Made by a program: the position numbers and the translations under genes. Positions 17,315 through 26,214 of a DNA stretch of 64,000 nucleotides are shown piece by piece; within the stretch, counting starts at the first letter, position 1; each line of letters begins with the position of its first letter. The notes under the pieces are model-generated. The model worked only from the letters and a program-made list of their open reading frames with translations. It made no database searches and was not told where the DNA came from. Source of the DNA: an uncultured Collinsella sp. (GTDB taxonomy: Bacteria > Actinomycetota > Coriobacteriia > Coriobacteriales > Coriobacteriaceae); assembly GCA_958403385.1 (NCBI GenBank), contig CATXXC010000007.1, positions 1-64,000 of the forward strand, in the 5' to 3' direction.

Positions 17315-17578
17315 TTGACTAACCCAAGCGAAAACCCTGCTATCCTGCGGGTTGACGAAGACTGATATCTCACCTCGCCGATACATACTGTCTGGCGAAT
17401 CATTTGTCAATGAATTCGGTGAACGGTAGTAAATACCGTTCAAGCGTATGTATGTATCGGTCGCCGAGCGCGGCACCTCAGTTGGGTTCGTCGGTAGGTA
17501 AGGTATATATCGTCCGCAAGTTGCGCGGGGGCACGTCTAGGTGCTCCCGAGTAAGATTCTCTATTGATAGGAGAAGAC
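17315..17578 (+). promoter_or_regulatory. Structured leader and candidate promoters upstream of the ABC/nan block
   Basis: The 364-base gap after uvrC has no gene. A TTGACT at 17315 and TATCCT at 17341 form a weak promoter with a 20-base spacer; TTGGGT with TATATA 16 bases later (about 17482-17509) is an alternative. An 11-bp perfect inverted repeat (17378-17388 with 17450-17460) encloses an 8-bp perfect hairpin (17421-17428 with 17434-17441). A third hairpin (17527-17534 with 17541-17548) lies just before the ribosome site. No riboswitch class was recognised. Confidence 0.45.
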
Positions 17579-19192
17579 ATGGCCATCATCAACAAGGGTA
17601 TGTCCAGGCGTTCGTTCCTCGGCCTCACCGGCAGCGTCGCTGCTGTCGCCGGCCTTGGTCTCACTGGCTGCGGTGGCAGCTCTAGCGACGAGGGTTCCGC
17701 TTCCGGCTCCACCGATTCCGCCAACCGTGGCGGCGGCGTGATCACCGCTGGTTCCGCTTACGCTCCGTCCAGCTTCGATCCCGCCAGCACCGGCTCCGCT
17801 GTGGGCCTGGGTGCTAACTGGCACGTCGTCGAGGGCCTCTACGGTATCGATTACCACGACTACAGCACCTTCAACGAGCTCGCCACCGACGATCCCAAGT
17901 CTGTGGACGACACCACTTTCGAGGTCACCATCCGCAAGGGCGCCAAGTTCTCCGATGGCACCGAGGTCACCGCTGACGATGTCGTTGCCTCCTACACCGC
18001 TTGCGCCGCTTCCGCTACCTATGCTCCGTTCTTCCAGCCCTTCGAGTCCATCGAGGCCAAGGACGCCAGCACCGTGACGGTCAAGACTAAGGTCCCCAAC
18101 TTCTCCCTGCTCAAGGATCGTCTGGCCATCGTCCGCGTTACCCCGGCCACCCAGACCGAGGAGGATCGCGCCAAGCAGCCGATCGGTTCCGGCCCCTGGA
18201 TGTACGACTCTATCTCCGATACCGAGATCACCTTGGTTCCCAACCCCGAGTACAACGGTGAGTATGCTGCCGAGGATAAGAAGATCCAGTACAGCATCCT
18301 GACCGACCCCACCGCTCGCGTTACCGCTCAGCAGGAGGGCTCCACGCTCGTTATGGAGCTCGTTACCGCTGACGCCGTCGACCAGCTCGAGAGCGCCGGC
18401 TGCAAGATCGATAACGTTCAGGGTTTCGGCACCCGCTTCATCATGTTCAACGTCGCCAAGGAGCCTTGGAACAACGTCAAGGTCCGTCAGGCTGTCATGT
18501 ATGCGCTCGACACCGAGAAGATGGTCAGCAACACCTTCGCCGGCCTTGCCACCGCTGCCAGCTGCTACCTGCCCAAGAGCTTCACCAACTATCATGAGGC
18601 TTCCACGGTGTACAAGACCGACGCCAAGAAGGCTAAGAAGCTCATCGAGGAGTCTGGCATCACCCCGGGTGCCATCACCCTGCGCACCACCGACAACGAG
18701 CAGATTAAGGGCATGGCCGCCCAGGTCAAGAACGACCTCGACGCTCTCGGCTTCGATGTGACCATCCAGACCGATACCTCGCCGGCCACCTACGCTGCCA
18801 TCGACGGCGGCGAGGCCTACGATATCCTCCTTGCCCCTGGCGATCCTTCCTGCTTCGGCGCCGACCCCGACCTGCTGCTCAACTGGTGGTACGGCGACAA
18901 CGTCTGGATGCAGACCCGTTGCCCGTGGAAGGAGTCCGCTGAGTGGCAGAAGCTCCACGGCCTCATGGACGAGGCTCTTGCCGCCGAGGGCGACGAGCAG
19001 CAGAAGAAGTGGAACGAGTGCTTCGACATCATTGCCGACAACGCCGTTCTGTACCCCGTTGTCCACGTCAAGACCGTCTCCGCTTCCTGGGACGATCCGT
19101 CCACTGCACCCAACGGCGAGGCCCTCGATGGCTTCAAGGGCATCGGCACGACGAGCATGTCCTTCAGGGGCGTTGCGACCGTCAAGGCGTAA
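17579..19192 (+). CDS. Family-5 ABC substrate-binding lipoprotein, probable sialic acid binder
   Basis: This is an extracytoplasmic solute-binding protein of the peptide/nickel (SBP family 5) type. The N-terminus has a twin-arginine-like S-R-R-S-F-L-G-L followed by a hydrophobic run and a lipobox (L-T-G-C) at about residues 27-30, so it should be exported and lipid-anchored. A Ser/Gly-rich tether follows. The body shows the family-5 D-G-T-E-V-T-A-D-D-V signature. The ATG at 17579 behind GGAG is chosen; the length is 537 residues. It heads a run containing two permease/ATPase genes and NanA, NanK and NanE homologues, so sialic acid or a derivative is the most likely ligand. Peptide binding cannot be excluded. 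Confidence 0.85.
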   Translation: MAIINKGMSRRSFLGLTGSVAAVAGLGLTGCGGSSSDEGSASGSTDSANRGGGVITAGSAYAPSSFDPASTGSAVGLGANWHVVEGLYGIDYHDYSTFNELATDDPKSVDDTTFEVTIRKGAKFSDGTEVTADDVVASYTACAASATYAPFFQPFESIEAKDASTVTVKTKVPNFSLLKDRLAIVRVTPATQTEEDRAKQPIGSGPWMYDSISDTEITLVPNPEYNGEYAAEDKKIQYSILTDPTARVTAQQEGSTLVMELVTADAVDQLESAGCKIDNVQGFGTRFIMFNVAKEPWNNVKVRQAVMYALDTEKMVSNTFAGLATAASCYLPKSFTNYHEASTVYKTDAKKAKKLIEESGITPGAITLRTTDNEQIKGMAAQVKNDLDALGFDVTIQTDTSPATYAAIDGGEAYDILLAPGDPSCFGADPDLLLNWWYGDNVWMQTRCPWKESAEWQKLHGLMDEALAAEGDEQQKKWNECFDIIADNAVLYPVVHVKTVSASWDDPSTAPNGEALDGFKGIGTTSMSFRGVATVKA

Positions 19193-19254
19193 GACTCGCT
19201 TGAGTCTGTATGCAGGATGTCGGTCGTTGGGACCGTATCCTCATAGTTGAAACA

Positions 19255-19288
19255 AAGACCCGGGCGGCAACGATGTCGCTCGGGTCTT
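19255..19288 (+). promoter_or_regulatory. Intercistronic hairpin between binding protein and permease
   Basis: An 11-bp stem with one G-U pair (19255-19265 with 19278-19288) lacks a T-tract. Such hairpins after binding-protein genes commonly stabilise the upstream mRNA and lower downstream expression; that role is inferred here. Confidence 0.55.
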
Positions 19289-19349
19289 GTAATGAGTATC
19301 CGTACTCATATACCAGTTGGTCCTACCGACAAAAGAAAGGGGAGAGAAC

Positions 19350-20306
19350 GTGAACAACTTGCTACGTTTGATTGGAAGGCGTCTTGTGGCGCTGCCGATC
19401 ATGGCATTGGGCGTCACCGTCCTGGTGTTCTTCCTTATGTCGTTCTCCAAGACCGACCCCGCCTACACGGCGTTGGGTGACGGTGCCTCGCCCGAGGCGG
19501 TTGCCGAGTACCATGAGAAGTATGGTCTGGACGACCCCTGGCCCGTGCGCTACGTGCGCTATATGGGCGATTTGATCCATGGCGACATGGGCACCTATGG
19601 TGCTGCTCGCAACTCCGTTGCCAAGCGCATCTCCACGGCCCTGCCCGTCACGATGCAGCTGACCTTTATCGGTCTTGCCATCGGTGCGGTCGTTTCGTTT
19701 TTGCTCGGCGTCATCGCGGCACTGTATCGCGACAAATGGCCGGACCAAGTGATCCGCGTCTTTTCCATCGCCGGCTTGGCAACCCCGTCGTTCTGGCTTG
19801 CCGTTCTGTTGATCCTGCTGTTCTCTTCCTACCTTAAGGTGCTCCCGGCATCGGGTGCTCTGCCTCACTTCACCACGAATCCGGTTGGCTATCTTGGACG
19901 TATGATCATGCCCGCTATCGCCTTGGCATTTCCGCTGACGGGCCAGATGACTCGTATCGTGCGTACCGCCATGGTCGAGGAGCTCGACAAGGATTATGTC
20001 CGTATGGCTCGCGGCGCCGGCGTTCCCGAGAAGGTCGTCGTCGGCATCAACGTTCTTCGCAATGCGCTGATCACCCCGGTCACCACCCTCGGTCTTAAGA
20101 TCGGTTACCTCATGGGCGGCGCCGTCGTCATCGAGGTTATCTTCAACCTCCCCGGCATGGGCACTGCGATTCTGCAGGGCGTTCAGGGCAACGAGGCGAA
20201 CCTGGTTCAGGGCGTCGTTATCGTCGTTGCTCTTGCCTTCATCATCATCAACATCGTGGTTGACATGCTCTACCTGCTCATCAACCCGCGCATCAGGACG
20301 GTGTAG
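19350..20306 (+). CDS. ABC transporter permease, OppB/DppB type
   Basis: One of the two membrane subunits of the transporter. It has about six hydrophobic segments and the permease E-A-A-like loop (M-V-E-E-L-D-K-D-Y-V-R-M-A-R-G-A-G), which contacts the ATPase subunits. The N-terminus has the typical OppB layout, with a first helix, then a periplasmic loop holding D-P-A-Y-T-A-L-G. The start is GTG at 19350 behind AAAGGGGAG; the length is 318 residues. It is followed 3 bp later by the permease-ATPase fusion gene. It is similar in type to the permease at 37379, but the two systems are separate. Confidence 0.88.
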   Translation: MNNLLRLIGRRLVALPIMALGVTVLVFFLMSFSKTDPAYTALGDGASPEAVAEYHEKYGLDDPWPVRYVRYMGDLIHGDMGTYGAARNSVAKRISTALPVTMQLTFIGLAIGAVVSFLLGVIAALYRDKWPDQVIRVFSIAGLATPSFWLAVLLILLFSSYLKVLPASGALPHFTTNPVGYLGRMIMPAIALAFPLTGQMTRIVRTAMVEELDKDYVRMARGAGVPEKVVVGINVLRNALITPVTTLGLKIGYLMGGAVVIEVIFNLPGMGTAILQGVQGNEANLVQGVVIVVALAFIIINIVVDMLYLLINPRIRTV

Positions 20307-20309
20307 ATT

Positions 20310-22325
20310 ATGGTAAAGATTCGAGAGAAGCAAACCGAGCAGCTCGAGAAGGCTGCCTCCAAGGGGCTCAAGCTCGGTGGCTGGAAGAAGATGACGCTGT
20401 CTTCTAAGATTGCCGCCGTCGTGCTGGTGCTGGTCGCCCTGACTGCGATTCTGGCGCCCCTTCTTGCCCCCTATAGCCCGGTCGAGATCTTTACGGCTCG
20501 CCAGGCTCCCGGCAACGGATTTATCTTCGGTACCGACGATAAGGGTCGCGACATTCTGTCGCGTATGCTCTACGGTGGTCGTTACTCGCTGATTATCGGC
20601 TTTGGCGCCACTGCCATGGCTCTGGTCTGCGGCTCGGTCGTGGGCGCCCTTGCAGCGGTTTCGCGCAAGGCCGTCTCCGAGACGATCATGCGTATCTTGG
20701 ACATCATCATGTCCATCCCGGGCATCGCCCTCGCGGCCGTCTTCGTCTCCATCCTGGGCAACTCCGTGCCGTCGATCATCTTCGCCATCGGCTTTATGTA
20801 CACTCCGCAGATTGCCCGTATCGTACGCGCCAATATCGTGTCCGAGTACGGCGAGGACTATGTCCGCGCGGTCATCGTTTCCGGCGCCAAGGCTCCGTGG
20901 ATTTTGATTAAGCATGTTCTGCGTAACTGCATCGCCCCGATCATGGTCTTCACCGTTACCCTGGTCGCCGACGCCATCATCTTCGAGGCCTCGCTGACCT
21001 TCATCGGCGCTGGTATCCAGGAGCCCACCGCTACCTGGGGCAACATCCTCGCCGACGCCCGCGGCGGCGTGCTCGCCGGTCGTTGGTGGCAGGCGCTGTT
21101 CCCGGGCCTAGCCATCATGATCACCTGCCTGGCGCTCAACATCCTCTCCGAGGGCATTACCGACGCCATGGCCGCTGCTCCCTCCGCTGCCCTGGATCCT
21201 ACCGATTCCTCCAAGCGTCGCGAGGCCGACCTGCTGGTCTCCGACCCCGTTCGCGCCTACAAGGAGCAGGCCCAGTCCCTCTCCGCTCGCCTTGGCGCCC
21301 TGCGCGATGTCGAGCTCAAGCGTGACGATCGCCACGTGCCCGACGAGTCCGTTGAGCCGATTCTCTCGGTCCGTGACTTCTGCATCCAGTTTGAGCATCA
21401 CGGTGATATCAACGTCGTCGACCATGTCAACTTTGACGTTCGTCCTGGTCAGACCATGGGCCTGGTGGGCGAGTCCGGTTGCGGTAAGTCCATCACCACG
21501 CTGGCCATCATGGGCCTGACCGACGATGACGAGCATCTTTCCGGCGAGGTTCTCTGGGAGGGTCGCGACCTGCTCAAGATGAGCAAGAAGGAGTGGTTCG
21601 GCCTGCGCGGTACCGATATCGCTATGGTCTATCAGGACGCCCTGTCCTCGCTTAATCCCTCCATGCTCATCTCTGCCCAGATGAAGCAGCTCACCAAGCG
21701 CGGCGGAACCCGCAGCGCCGAGGAGCTCCTGGAGCTCGTCGGCCTCGATCCCAAGCGCACGCTCGAGAGCTATCCGCACGAGCTTTCCGGCGGCCAGCGT
21801 CAGCGTGTCCTGATCGCTATGGCCCTTACCCGCGACCCCAAGCTGGTCATCTGCGACGAGCCCACGACCGCTCTGGACGTTACCGTCCAGAAGCAGGTCA
21901 TCAAGCTGCTCAACGATCTTCAGGCCAAGCTCGGCTTTGCCATGATCTTTGTTTCGCATGACCTGGCTCTGGTCGCCGAGGTTGCCCATAACATCACGGT
22001 TATGTACGCTGGCCAGGTTATCGAGCAGGCACCCACCAAGGAGCTGCTCACCAACCCGATCCACGAGTACACCCGCGGTCTTCTGGGCTCCGTTCTGTCC
22101 ATCGAGAGCGGCTCGGGCCGTCTGCACCAGGTCCCCGGCGCCGTTCCCAGCCCGCGCGATTTCCCCAAGGGCGATCGCTTCGCACCCCGCTCGAGCCATC
22201 CGCGTATTGGCCTGGATACCCGTCCGGTCTTCAAGCGCGTGCCCGGCACCGAGCACTTCTATTCCGAGCTCCCCGACGAGGTGCTCAAGGCAAATGGTTT
22301 GACCCCTCACGCGGAGGTGATGTAG
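20310..22325 (+). CDS. ABC transporter permease-ATPase fusion (DppC-DppD type)
   Basis: A single 671-residue chain joins a DppC-like permease to a DppD-like ATP-binding subunit. Residues about 30-290 hold the membrane segments and the E-A-A loop (E-D-Y-V-R-A-V-I-V-S-G-A). A charged linker of about 55 residues follows. The ATPase starts near residue 349, with Walker A G-E-S-G-C-G-K-S (387-394), signature L-S-G-G-Q-R-Q-R, Walker B L-V-I-C-D-E-P, and a switch His in F-V-S-H-D. The C-terminus has only a short oligopeptide-type extension. The frame is continuous, with no frameshift. As I recall, sialic acid transporters of the SatABCD type have this fusion, which supports the nan assignment. Confidence 0.9.
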   Translation: MVKIREKQTEQLEKAASKGLKLGGWKKMTLSSKIAAVVLVLVALTAILAPLLAPYSPVEIFTARQAPGNGFIFGTDDKGRDILSRMLYGGRYSLIIGFGATAMALVCGSVVGALAAVSRKAVSETIMRILDIIMSIPGIALAAVFVSILGNSVPSIIFAIGFMYTPQIARIVRANIVSEYGEDYVRAVIVSGAKAPWILIKHVLRNCIAPIMVFTVTLVADAIIFEASLTFIGAGIQEPTATWGNILADARGGVLAGRWWQALFPGLAIMITCLALNILSEGITDAMAAAPSAALDPTDSSKRREADLLVSDPVRAYKEQAQSLSARLGALRDVELKRDDRHVPDESVEPILSVRDFCIQFEHHGDINVVDHVNFDVRPGQTMGLVGESGCGKSITTLAIMGLTDDDEHLSGEVLWEGRDLLKMSKKEWFGLRGTDIAMVYQDALSSLNPSMLISAQMKQLTKRGGTRSAEELLELVGLDPKRTLESYPHELSGGQRQRVLIAMALTRDPKLVICDEPTTALDVTVQKQVIKLLNDLQAKLGFAMIFVSHDLALVAEVAHNITVMYAGQVIEQAPTKELLTNPIHEYTRGLLGSVLSIESGSGRLHQVPGAVPSPRDFPKGDRFAPRSSHPRIGLDTRPVFKRVPGTEHFYSELPDEVLKANGLTPHAEVM

Positions 22326-23153
22326 ATGAGCGATACCGCAGTCAACGGCGTCGAGCCGATCATCTTCCTTGATGACGTCCACGTCACCTTTAGGACCCGT
22401 ACCGGCTCGATTCTGCACCCCAACCTGGTTCACGCCGTCCAGGGTGTAACGATTAAGCTCATGCCCGGTCAGACGATCGGCATCGTCGGCGAGTCCGGTT
22501 GCGGTAAGTCCACCACCGCTAACGTCATGTGCGGCCTGCAGGCCCCCACGAGCGGCAAGGTCTACTTTAAGGGCAAGGACGTTACCAAGCGTACCGCCGA
22601 GGACCGTCGCCACATGGGCCGCGTCATCTCGGTCGTGTTCCAGAACCCAGCCACGGCGCTCAACCCCCGCATGGTCGTTCGCGAGCAACTGCTCGACCCC
22701 ATGCGCGTCCACAACCTGGGTACCGAGGCCGAGCAGGAGAAGCGCGTCAAGGAGCTCTTGGAGCTCACCGGTCTGCCCAGCTCCGCCGCCGAGGTTCTTC
22801 CCGGCCAGCTTTCGGGCGGCCAGCGCCAGCGCGTCGCAATTGCCCGTGCCCTGTCGCTGAACCCCGATGCCATCATCGCCGACGAGCCCACCTCGGCTCT
22901 GGACGTTTCGGTCCGCGCGCAGATTCTGAACCTGCTGACCGACCTTAAGAAGGAGCTCGGCCTGGCCATGGTGTTCATCAGCCATGACATCCAGACGGTC
23001 CGCTATATCTCTGACGACATCATCGTTATGAATGGCGGCAAGATCGTCGAGCAGGGCGAGGCCAAGCAGGTCTTCCAGCACCCTCAGGACCCCTACACCA
23101 AGATGCTGCTCGGCGCTGCGCCGTCGCTGCTGCATCCCAAGCTCGGCGAGTAG
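22326..23153 (+). CDS. ABC transporter ATP-binding protein, OppF/DppF type
   Basis: The second ATPase subunit of the transporter. It has Walker A G-E-S-G-C-G-K-S-T (about residues 56-64), signature L-S-G-G-Q-R-Q-R-V, Walker B A-I-I-A-D-E-P-T-S-A-L-D-V and the switch segment V-F-I-S-H-D. The 275-residue length is shorter than the usual 310-330 because the C-terminal oligopeptide/dipeptide extension with its cysteines is reduced or missing. The ATG follows the fusion gene's stop with no gap. A hairpin (23170-23197) follows, so the transporter genes may be partly insulated from the downstream esterases. Confidence 0.88.
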   Translation: MSDTAVNGVEPIIFLDDVHVTFRTRTGSILHPNLVHAVQGVTIKLMPGQTIGIVGESGCGKSTTANVMCGLQAPTSGKVYFKGKDVTKRTAEDRRHMGRVISVVFQNPATALNPRMVVREQLLDPMRVHNLGTEAEQEKRVKELLELTGLPSSAAEVLPGQLSGGQRQRVAIARALSLNPDAIIADEPTSALDVSVRAQILNLLTDLKKELGLAMVFISHDIQTVRYISDDIIVMNGGKIVEQGEAKQVFQHPQDPYTKMLLGAAPSLLHPKLGE

Positions 23154-23169
23154 CCTCGCTTTCCCTCCC

Positions 23170-23197
23170 GTGCGCCCGGTTCCCTTGCCGGGCGCAC
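23170..23197 (+). terminator. Strong hairpin after the transporter genes
   Basis: A perfect 10-bp GC stem (23170-23179 with 23188-23197) with an eight-base loop lies in the gap before the esterase gene. No T-tract follows, so it may be an mRNA-stability element or weak terminator. Confidence 0.5.
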
Positions 23198-23233
23198 CTC
23201 CGTTGCGATTTCGAAAGGTTGGGTTCACGAGCC

Positions 23234-24211
23234 ATGCCAAGTGCTCAGGAGCTACAACAGCAATTTGGTGAATATCGAGGCGCTATGCCCCGTCCATCGG
23301 ATTTCGATCTCTTTTGGAAGGACCGCATGGCCGAGGCCGACGCCGTTGAGCTCGACTACGCGATTGAGGCGGCTTCGGTTGCGAATTCCGCGACCTGTCG
23401 GTTTTTCGACCTCTGGTATACCGGCATGTGTGGCGCGCGTCTGCATGCCAAGTGCCTTAAACCCGTCTCGGACGAGCCCGTGCCATTGGTACTTCAGTTC
23501 CATGGATATCCGGGTGCGAGCCGCAGCTGGTTTGAGCAGGCGTCGTTTGCGGGCATGGGCATGGCACTCATCGCCCTCGACTGCCCCGGCCAAGGAGGTC
23601 CCTCCGAGGACATTGGTGGATTTGAGGGCACAACGGTTGCCGGGCATATCGTCGCCGGCATCGACGGCGACCCGGCCAACCTCTACTATGTCCGCTTACA
23701 CCAAGATATTCGAATCCTGTGCCGTATTGTTCGTGAGCTCGAGGGCATCGATCTTGCCCGTGTGTTTGTGAACGGCGCGTCGCAGGGCGGCGGTTTGGGT
23801 ATTGCGACCTGTGCGCTTAATAGCGAGCTTATCAATCGTGCCGTCATCCTCTATCCCTTCCTGTCGGATTTCCGCCTGGTCTGGGATTTGGATGCCGACG
23901 ACATTGCCTACGAAGGCCTGCGCTATTGGTCTCGCTGGTTTGATGAGGACTCGACTCGTATTGACGAAGCCTATGCCAAGCTGGCGTACTTCGATTCCAA
24001 GAACTTTGCCCCTATGGTCAAATGCCCCGTGCTGTTTGGCACTGGCACAGCCGATATCGTCTGTCCGCCAGCGACGCAGTTTGCGGTCTATAACAACCTG
24101 ACCTGCGAAAAGCGTCATGAGTTCTTTGAAGGCTTTGGCCACGAGGAGATTCAGGATTTTGACGATTTGATCATTCCGTTTTTCTGCAAGGGAGGGGAGG
24201 CTCATGTCTAA
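23234..24211 (+). CDS. AXE1-family carbohydrate esterase, candidate sialate O-acetylesterase
   Basis: An alpha/beta hydrolase of the acetyl xylan esterase (AXE1/CE7) family that removes acetyl esters from sugars. The catalytic triad is visible: Ser183 in G-A-S-Q-G-G, Asp274 in G-T-A-D-I-V-C-P-P, and His303 in G-F-G-H-E. The oxyanion motif Q-F-H-G-Y-P-G is also present. There is no signal peptide, so it should act in the cytoplasm. The start is the ATG at 23234 (325 residues), by family alignment; the nearest ribosome-like site AAAGG is rather distant. Placed beside nan genes, it most likely deacetylates imported O-acetyl sialic acids, as I recall for a pneumococcal AXE1-type enzyme. Its 3' end overlaps the next gene. 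Confidence 0.84.
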   Translation: MPSAQELQQQFGEYRGAMPRPSDFDLFWKDRMAEADAVELDYAIEAASVANSATCRFFDLWYTGMCGARLHAKCLKPVSDEPVPLVLQFHGYPGASRSWFEQASFAGMGMALIALDCPGQGGPSEDIGGFEGTTVAGHIVAGIDGDPANLYYVRLHQDIRILCRIVRELEGIDLARVFVNGASQGGGLGIATCALNSELINRAVILYPFLSDFRLVWDLDADDIAYEGLRYWSRWFDEDSTRIDEAYAKLAYFDSKNFAPMVKCPVLFGTGTADIVCPPATQFAVYNNLTCEKRHEFFEGFGHEEIQDFDDLIIPFFCKGGEAHV

Positions 24212-25055
24212 GTGCGAGAGCAATGTTGACGAGCTGATTGTCCCCGGGCTCGTGGGAATTCCTGGAACGGTTTCGTCAAGGCTCGCAGAATATCGGGGCT
24301 GGCGCGGTGATGTCCAAGCAGATGTTTCTGATTTAGAGACATGCGCTTCGAATCTTGAGATTCAAGGCCTGGCCATTACGGCGATTGACTTTGTTAACCC
24401 CTGCGCCCGTTACTCGGAGGTCTCCTTTGAGCTCGGTGACGATGCGATTCACGCTCGTTTGATCGAGCCTGTCGGTCGTGCCCGAGTATCTGAGCGCGTG
24501 CCGCTGTGCCTGATGTTCCACGACATCGATCGGCCTGTGCGCGGCTGGCATCACATGACGAGATTTGCCGCCATGGGGTATGCCGTCCTCGCGCTGGATG
24601 ACGATGTTGCTGGTGCGGACGACCTGCAGCGGGGGATTTCTTCGTCCGCTTTTGTCGAGCGCGTCCGTTGGGGTTGCGCGTTGGCGAAGGTGGCGCGCAA
24701 TCTTGATGGCATGGACCCCGACCGCATCTTTGCATGGGGCGAGGGCCTTGGCGGCGGAATCGCGCTGGCGGTTTCTGCTCTGGACGAGCGGGGCCTCGCC
24801 TGCACGGCGGTTGCCAATCCAATTCCCGGTGGCCTTGAGGCGCTGTCGTCTCGGGTGCGCGGATCGGTGCTCATGGGCACATCGCTCATGGATGCCGCGA
24901 GCGACCCCAAGGGCCAGTTTGCCGTATTCAACGGTCTTGAGTGTGACCGGAGGCATATCGTCTATGCCAAATACGCTCACGAGCGCATCAATGCGTTCGA
25001 AAACGAAGTCGTCGACTTCTTTAACCAAACGTTCTACCCGTGTTCTTTGGCCTAG
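24204..25055 (+). CDS. Degenerate AXE1-like paralogue without nucleophile (probable pseudoenzyme)
   Basis: This 283-residue protein aligns along most of its length with the preceding esterase, for example L-D-G-M-D-P-D-R-I-F-A-W-G-E-G-L-G-G-G against the neighbour's G-A-S-Q-G-G-G region. The nucleophile position is Gly181 instead of Ser, and the oxyanion motif H-G-Y-P-G has become H-D-I-D-R. Positions equivalent to the catalytic Asp (Asp230) and His (His259) are kept. It is intact and overlaps the upstream gene by 8 bp, so it is translated with it. It is unlikely to hydrolyse esters in the usual way. A binding, regulatory or partner-subunit role is possible; a gene in decay is the alternative. 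Confidence 0.75.
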   Translation: MSKCESNVDELIVPGLVGIPGTVSSRLAEYRGWRGDVQADVSDLETCASNLEIQGLAITAIDFVNPCARYSEVSFELGDDAIHARLIEPVGRARVSERVPLCLMFHDIDRPVRGWHHMTRFAAMGYAVLALDDDVAGADDLQRGISSSAFVERVRWGCALAKVARNLDGMDPDRIFAWGEGLGGGIALAVSALDERGLACTAVANPIPGGLEALSSRVRGSVLMGTSLMDAASDPKGQFAVFNGLECDRRHIVYAKYAHERINAFENEVVDFFNQTFYPCSLA

Positions 25056-25123
25056 GCGGCCTGGACACTGCCAACAAGAGTGGGCGGCATAGGGCTGCCC
25101 GCCAGACAACTAAGGAGATTCTT

Positions 25124-26044
25124 GTGGCAACTCAGAAATTCACCGGCGTTATCCCTCCCGTCGTTGTTCCCGATACCGAAGATCACCAGCTCGACGTTGC
25201 CTCCTTTGAGCGCAGCATCAACCGCATGATCGATGCCGGCGTCGATGGCTTGTTCTTCCTGGGCTCCTCGGGCGAGGTCGTCTTCTCCACCGACGAGCGT
25301 CGCCGTCAGATCATCGCCGAGGCCGTCCGTATCGTCGACCACCGCGTTCCCGTTCTGGTCGGCATCATCGACACCGAGACCGAGCGCATGATCGAGCACG
25401 GTAAGGTCGCTCAGGAGCTGGGCGCCGATGCTCTCGTCGCCACCTGCCCGTTCTATGCCCTGCAGGGCATGACCGAGGTCGAGGAGCACTTCCGCATCCT
25501 GCATGAGGAACTCGACCTGCCCATCTTCGCCTACGACATCCCCGTGTGTGTCCACACCAAGCTCCCCTGGAAGCTCCTTGCCAAGCTCGGTGCCGAGGGC
25601 GTTCTGGCCGGCGTCAAGGATTCCTCGGGTGATGACATCTCGTTCCGCTACCTCGTTCAGGAGAACGAGAAGAACGGCCATCCGATGAGCGTCCTCACCG
25701 GTCACGAGGTTGTTGTCGACGGCGCTTACCTCGGTGGCGCCGACGGTTCCGTCCCGGGTCTCGCCAACGTTGAGCCCGAGGGCTACGTGCGTCAGTGGAA
25801 GGCCGCTCAGGCTGGTGACTGGGCTACCGTCAAGGCCGAGCAGGATCGCCTCAATGAGATTTCGCATATCTGGGATGTCACCTCGGGCGTCCAGGGCTAT
25901 GCCGGTGGCGTCGGCGCCTTCAAGACCGCTATGAACCTCATGGGTATCTTCGACAGCCCGACCATGCCGCGCCCGGTGAAGGCCATGACCGGCGAGAACG
26001 TCGAGGCTATTAAGAAGGTCCTCCAGGACAACGGTCTCCTGTAA
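25124..26044 (+). CDS. nanA: N-acetylneuraminate lyase / DapA-superfamily aldolase
   Basis: A Schiff-base TIM-barrel aldolase of the DapA/NanA superfamily. The N-terminal G-V-I-P-P-V-V, the carboxylate-binding G-S-S-G-E, the Tyr in F-A-Y-D-I-P and the catalytic Lys in A-G-V-K-D-S-S-G are all visible. The length is 306 residues. It starts with GTG at 25124, six bases after AAGGAG; the frame is open further upstream but without a ribosome site. Sequence alone does not separate sialic acid lyase from dihydrodipicolinate synthase. Clear NanE and a ROK kinase downstream make cleavage of N-acetylneuraminate to ManNAc and pyruvate the best assignment. Confidence 0.8.
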   Translation: MATQKFTGVIPPVVVPDTEDHQLDVASFERSINRMIDAGVDGLFFLGSSGEVVFSTDERRRQIIAEAVRIVDHRVPVLVGIIDTETERMIEHGKVAQELGADALVATCPFYALQGMTEVEEHFRILHEELDLPIFAYDIPVCVHTKLPWKLLAKLGAEGVLAGVKDSSGDDISFRYLVQENEKNGHPMSVLTGHEVVVDGAYLGGADGSVPGLANVEPEGYVRQWKAAQAGDWATVKAEQDRLNEISHIWDVTSGVQGYAGGVGAFKTAMNLMGIFDSPTMPRPVKAMTGENVEAIKKVLQDNGLL

Positions 26045-26047
26045 AGC

Positions 26048-26143
26048 TTCCCCGGGCACCCGATCTTGGGGCTCAAGCGGTCGAGCGTGACCCATTAGGT
26101 CAACGCCCGACCGCTTTCACCCCAACCTCGGACACCCGGGAAA
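26048..26143. repeat. Long imperfect palindrome between nanA and nanK
   Basis: About 96 bp fold into one long hairpin. Matching blocks include 26051-26056 with 26135-26140, GGGG/CCCC blocks, a perfect 9-bp stem (26075-26083 with 26108-26116) and GACC/GGTC at the five-base tip. Most mismatches are transitions. There is no T-tract, so it is not a standard terminator. Confidence 0.7.
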
Positions 26144-26214
26144 CCTTTACCAAGCTGCGGCGATAACGCAGCCTTCATTTCCTGTAGTTGTTTTTATCTC
26201 CTAAGGAGAGCGAC

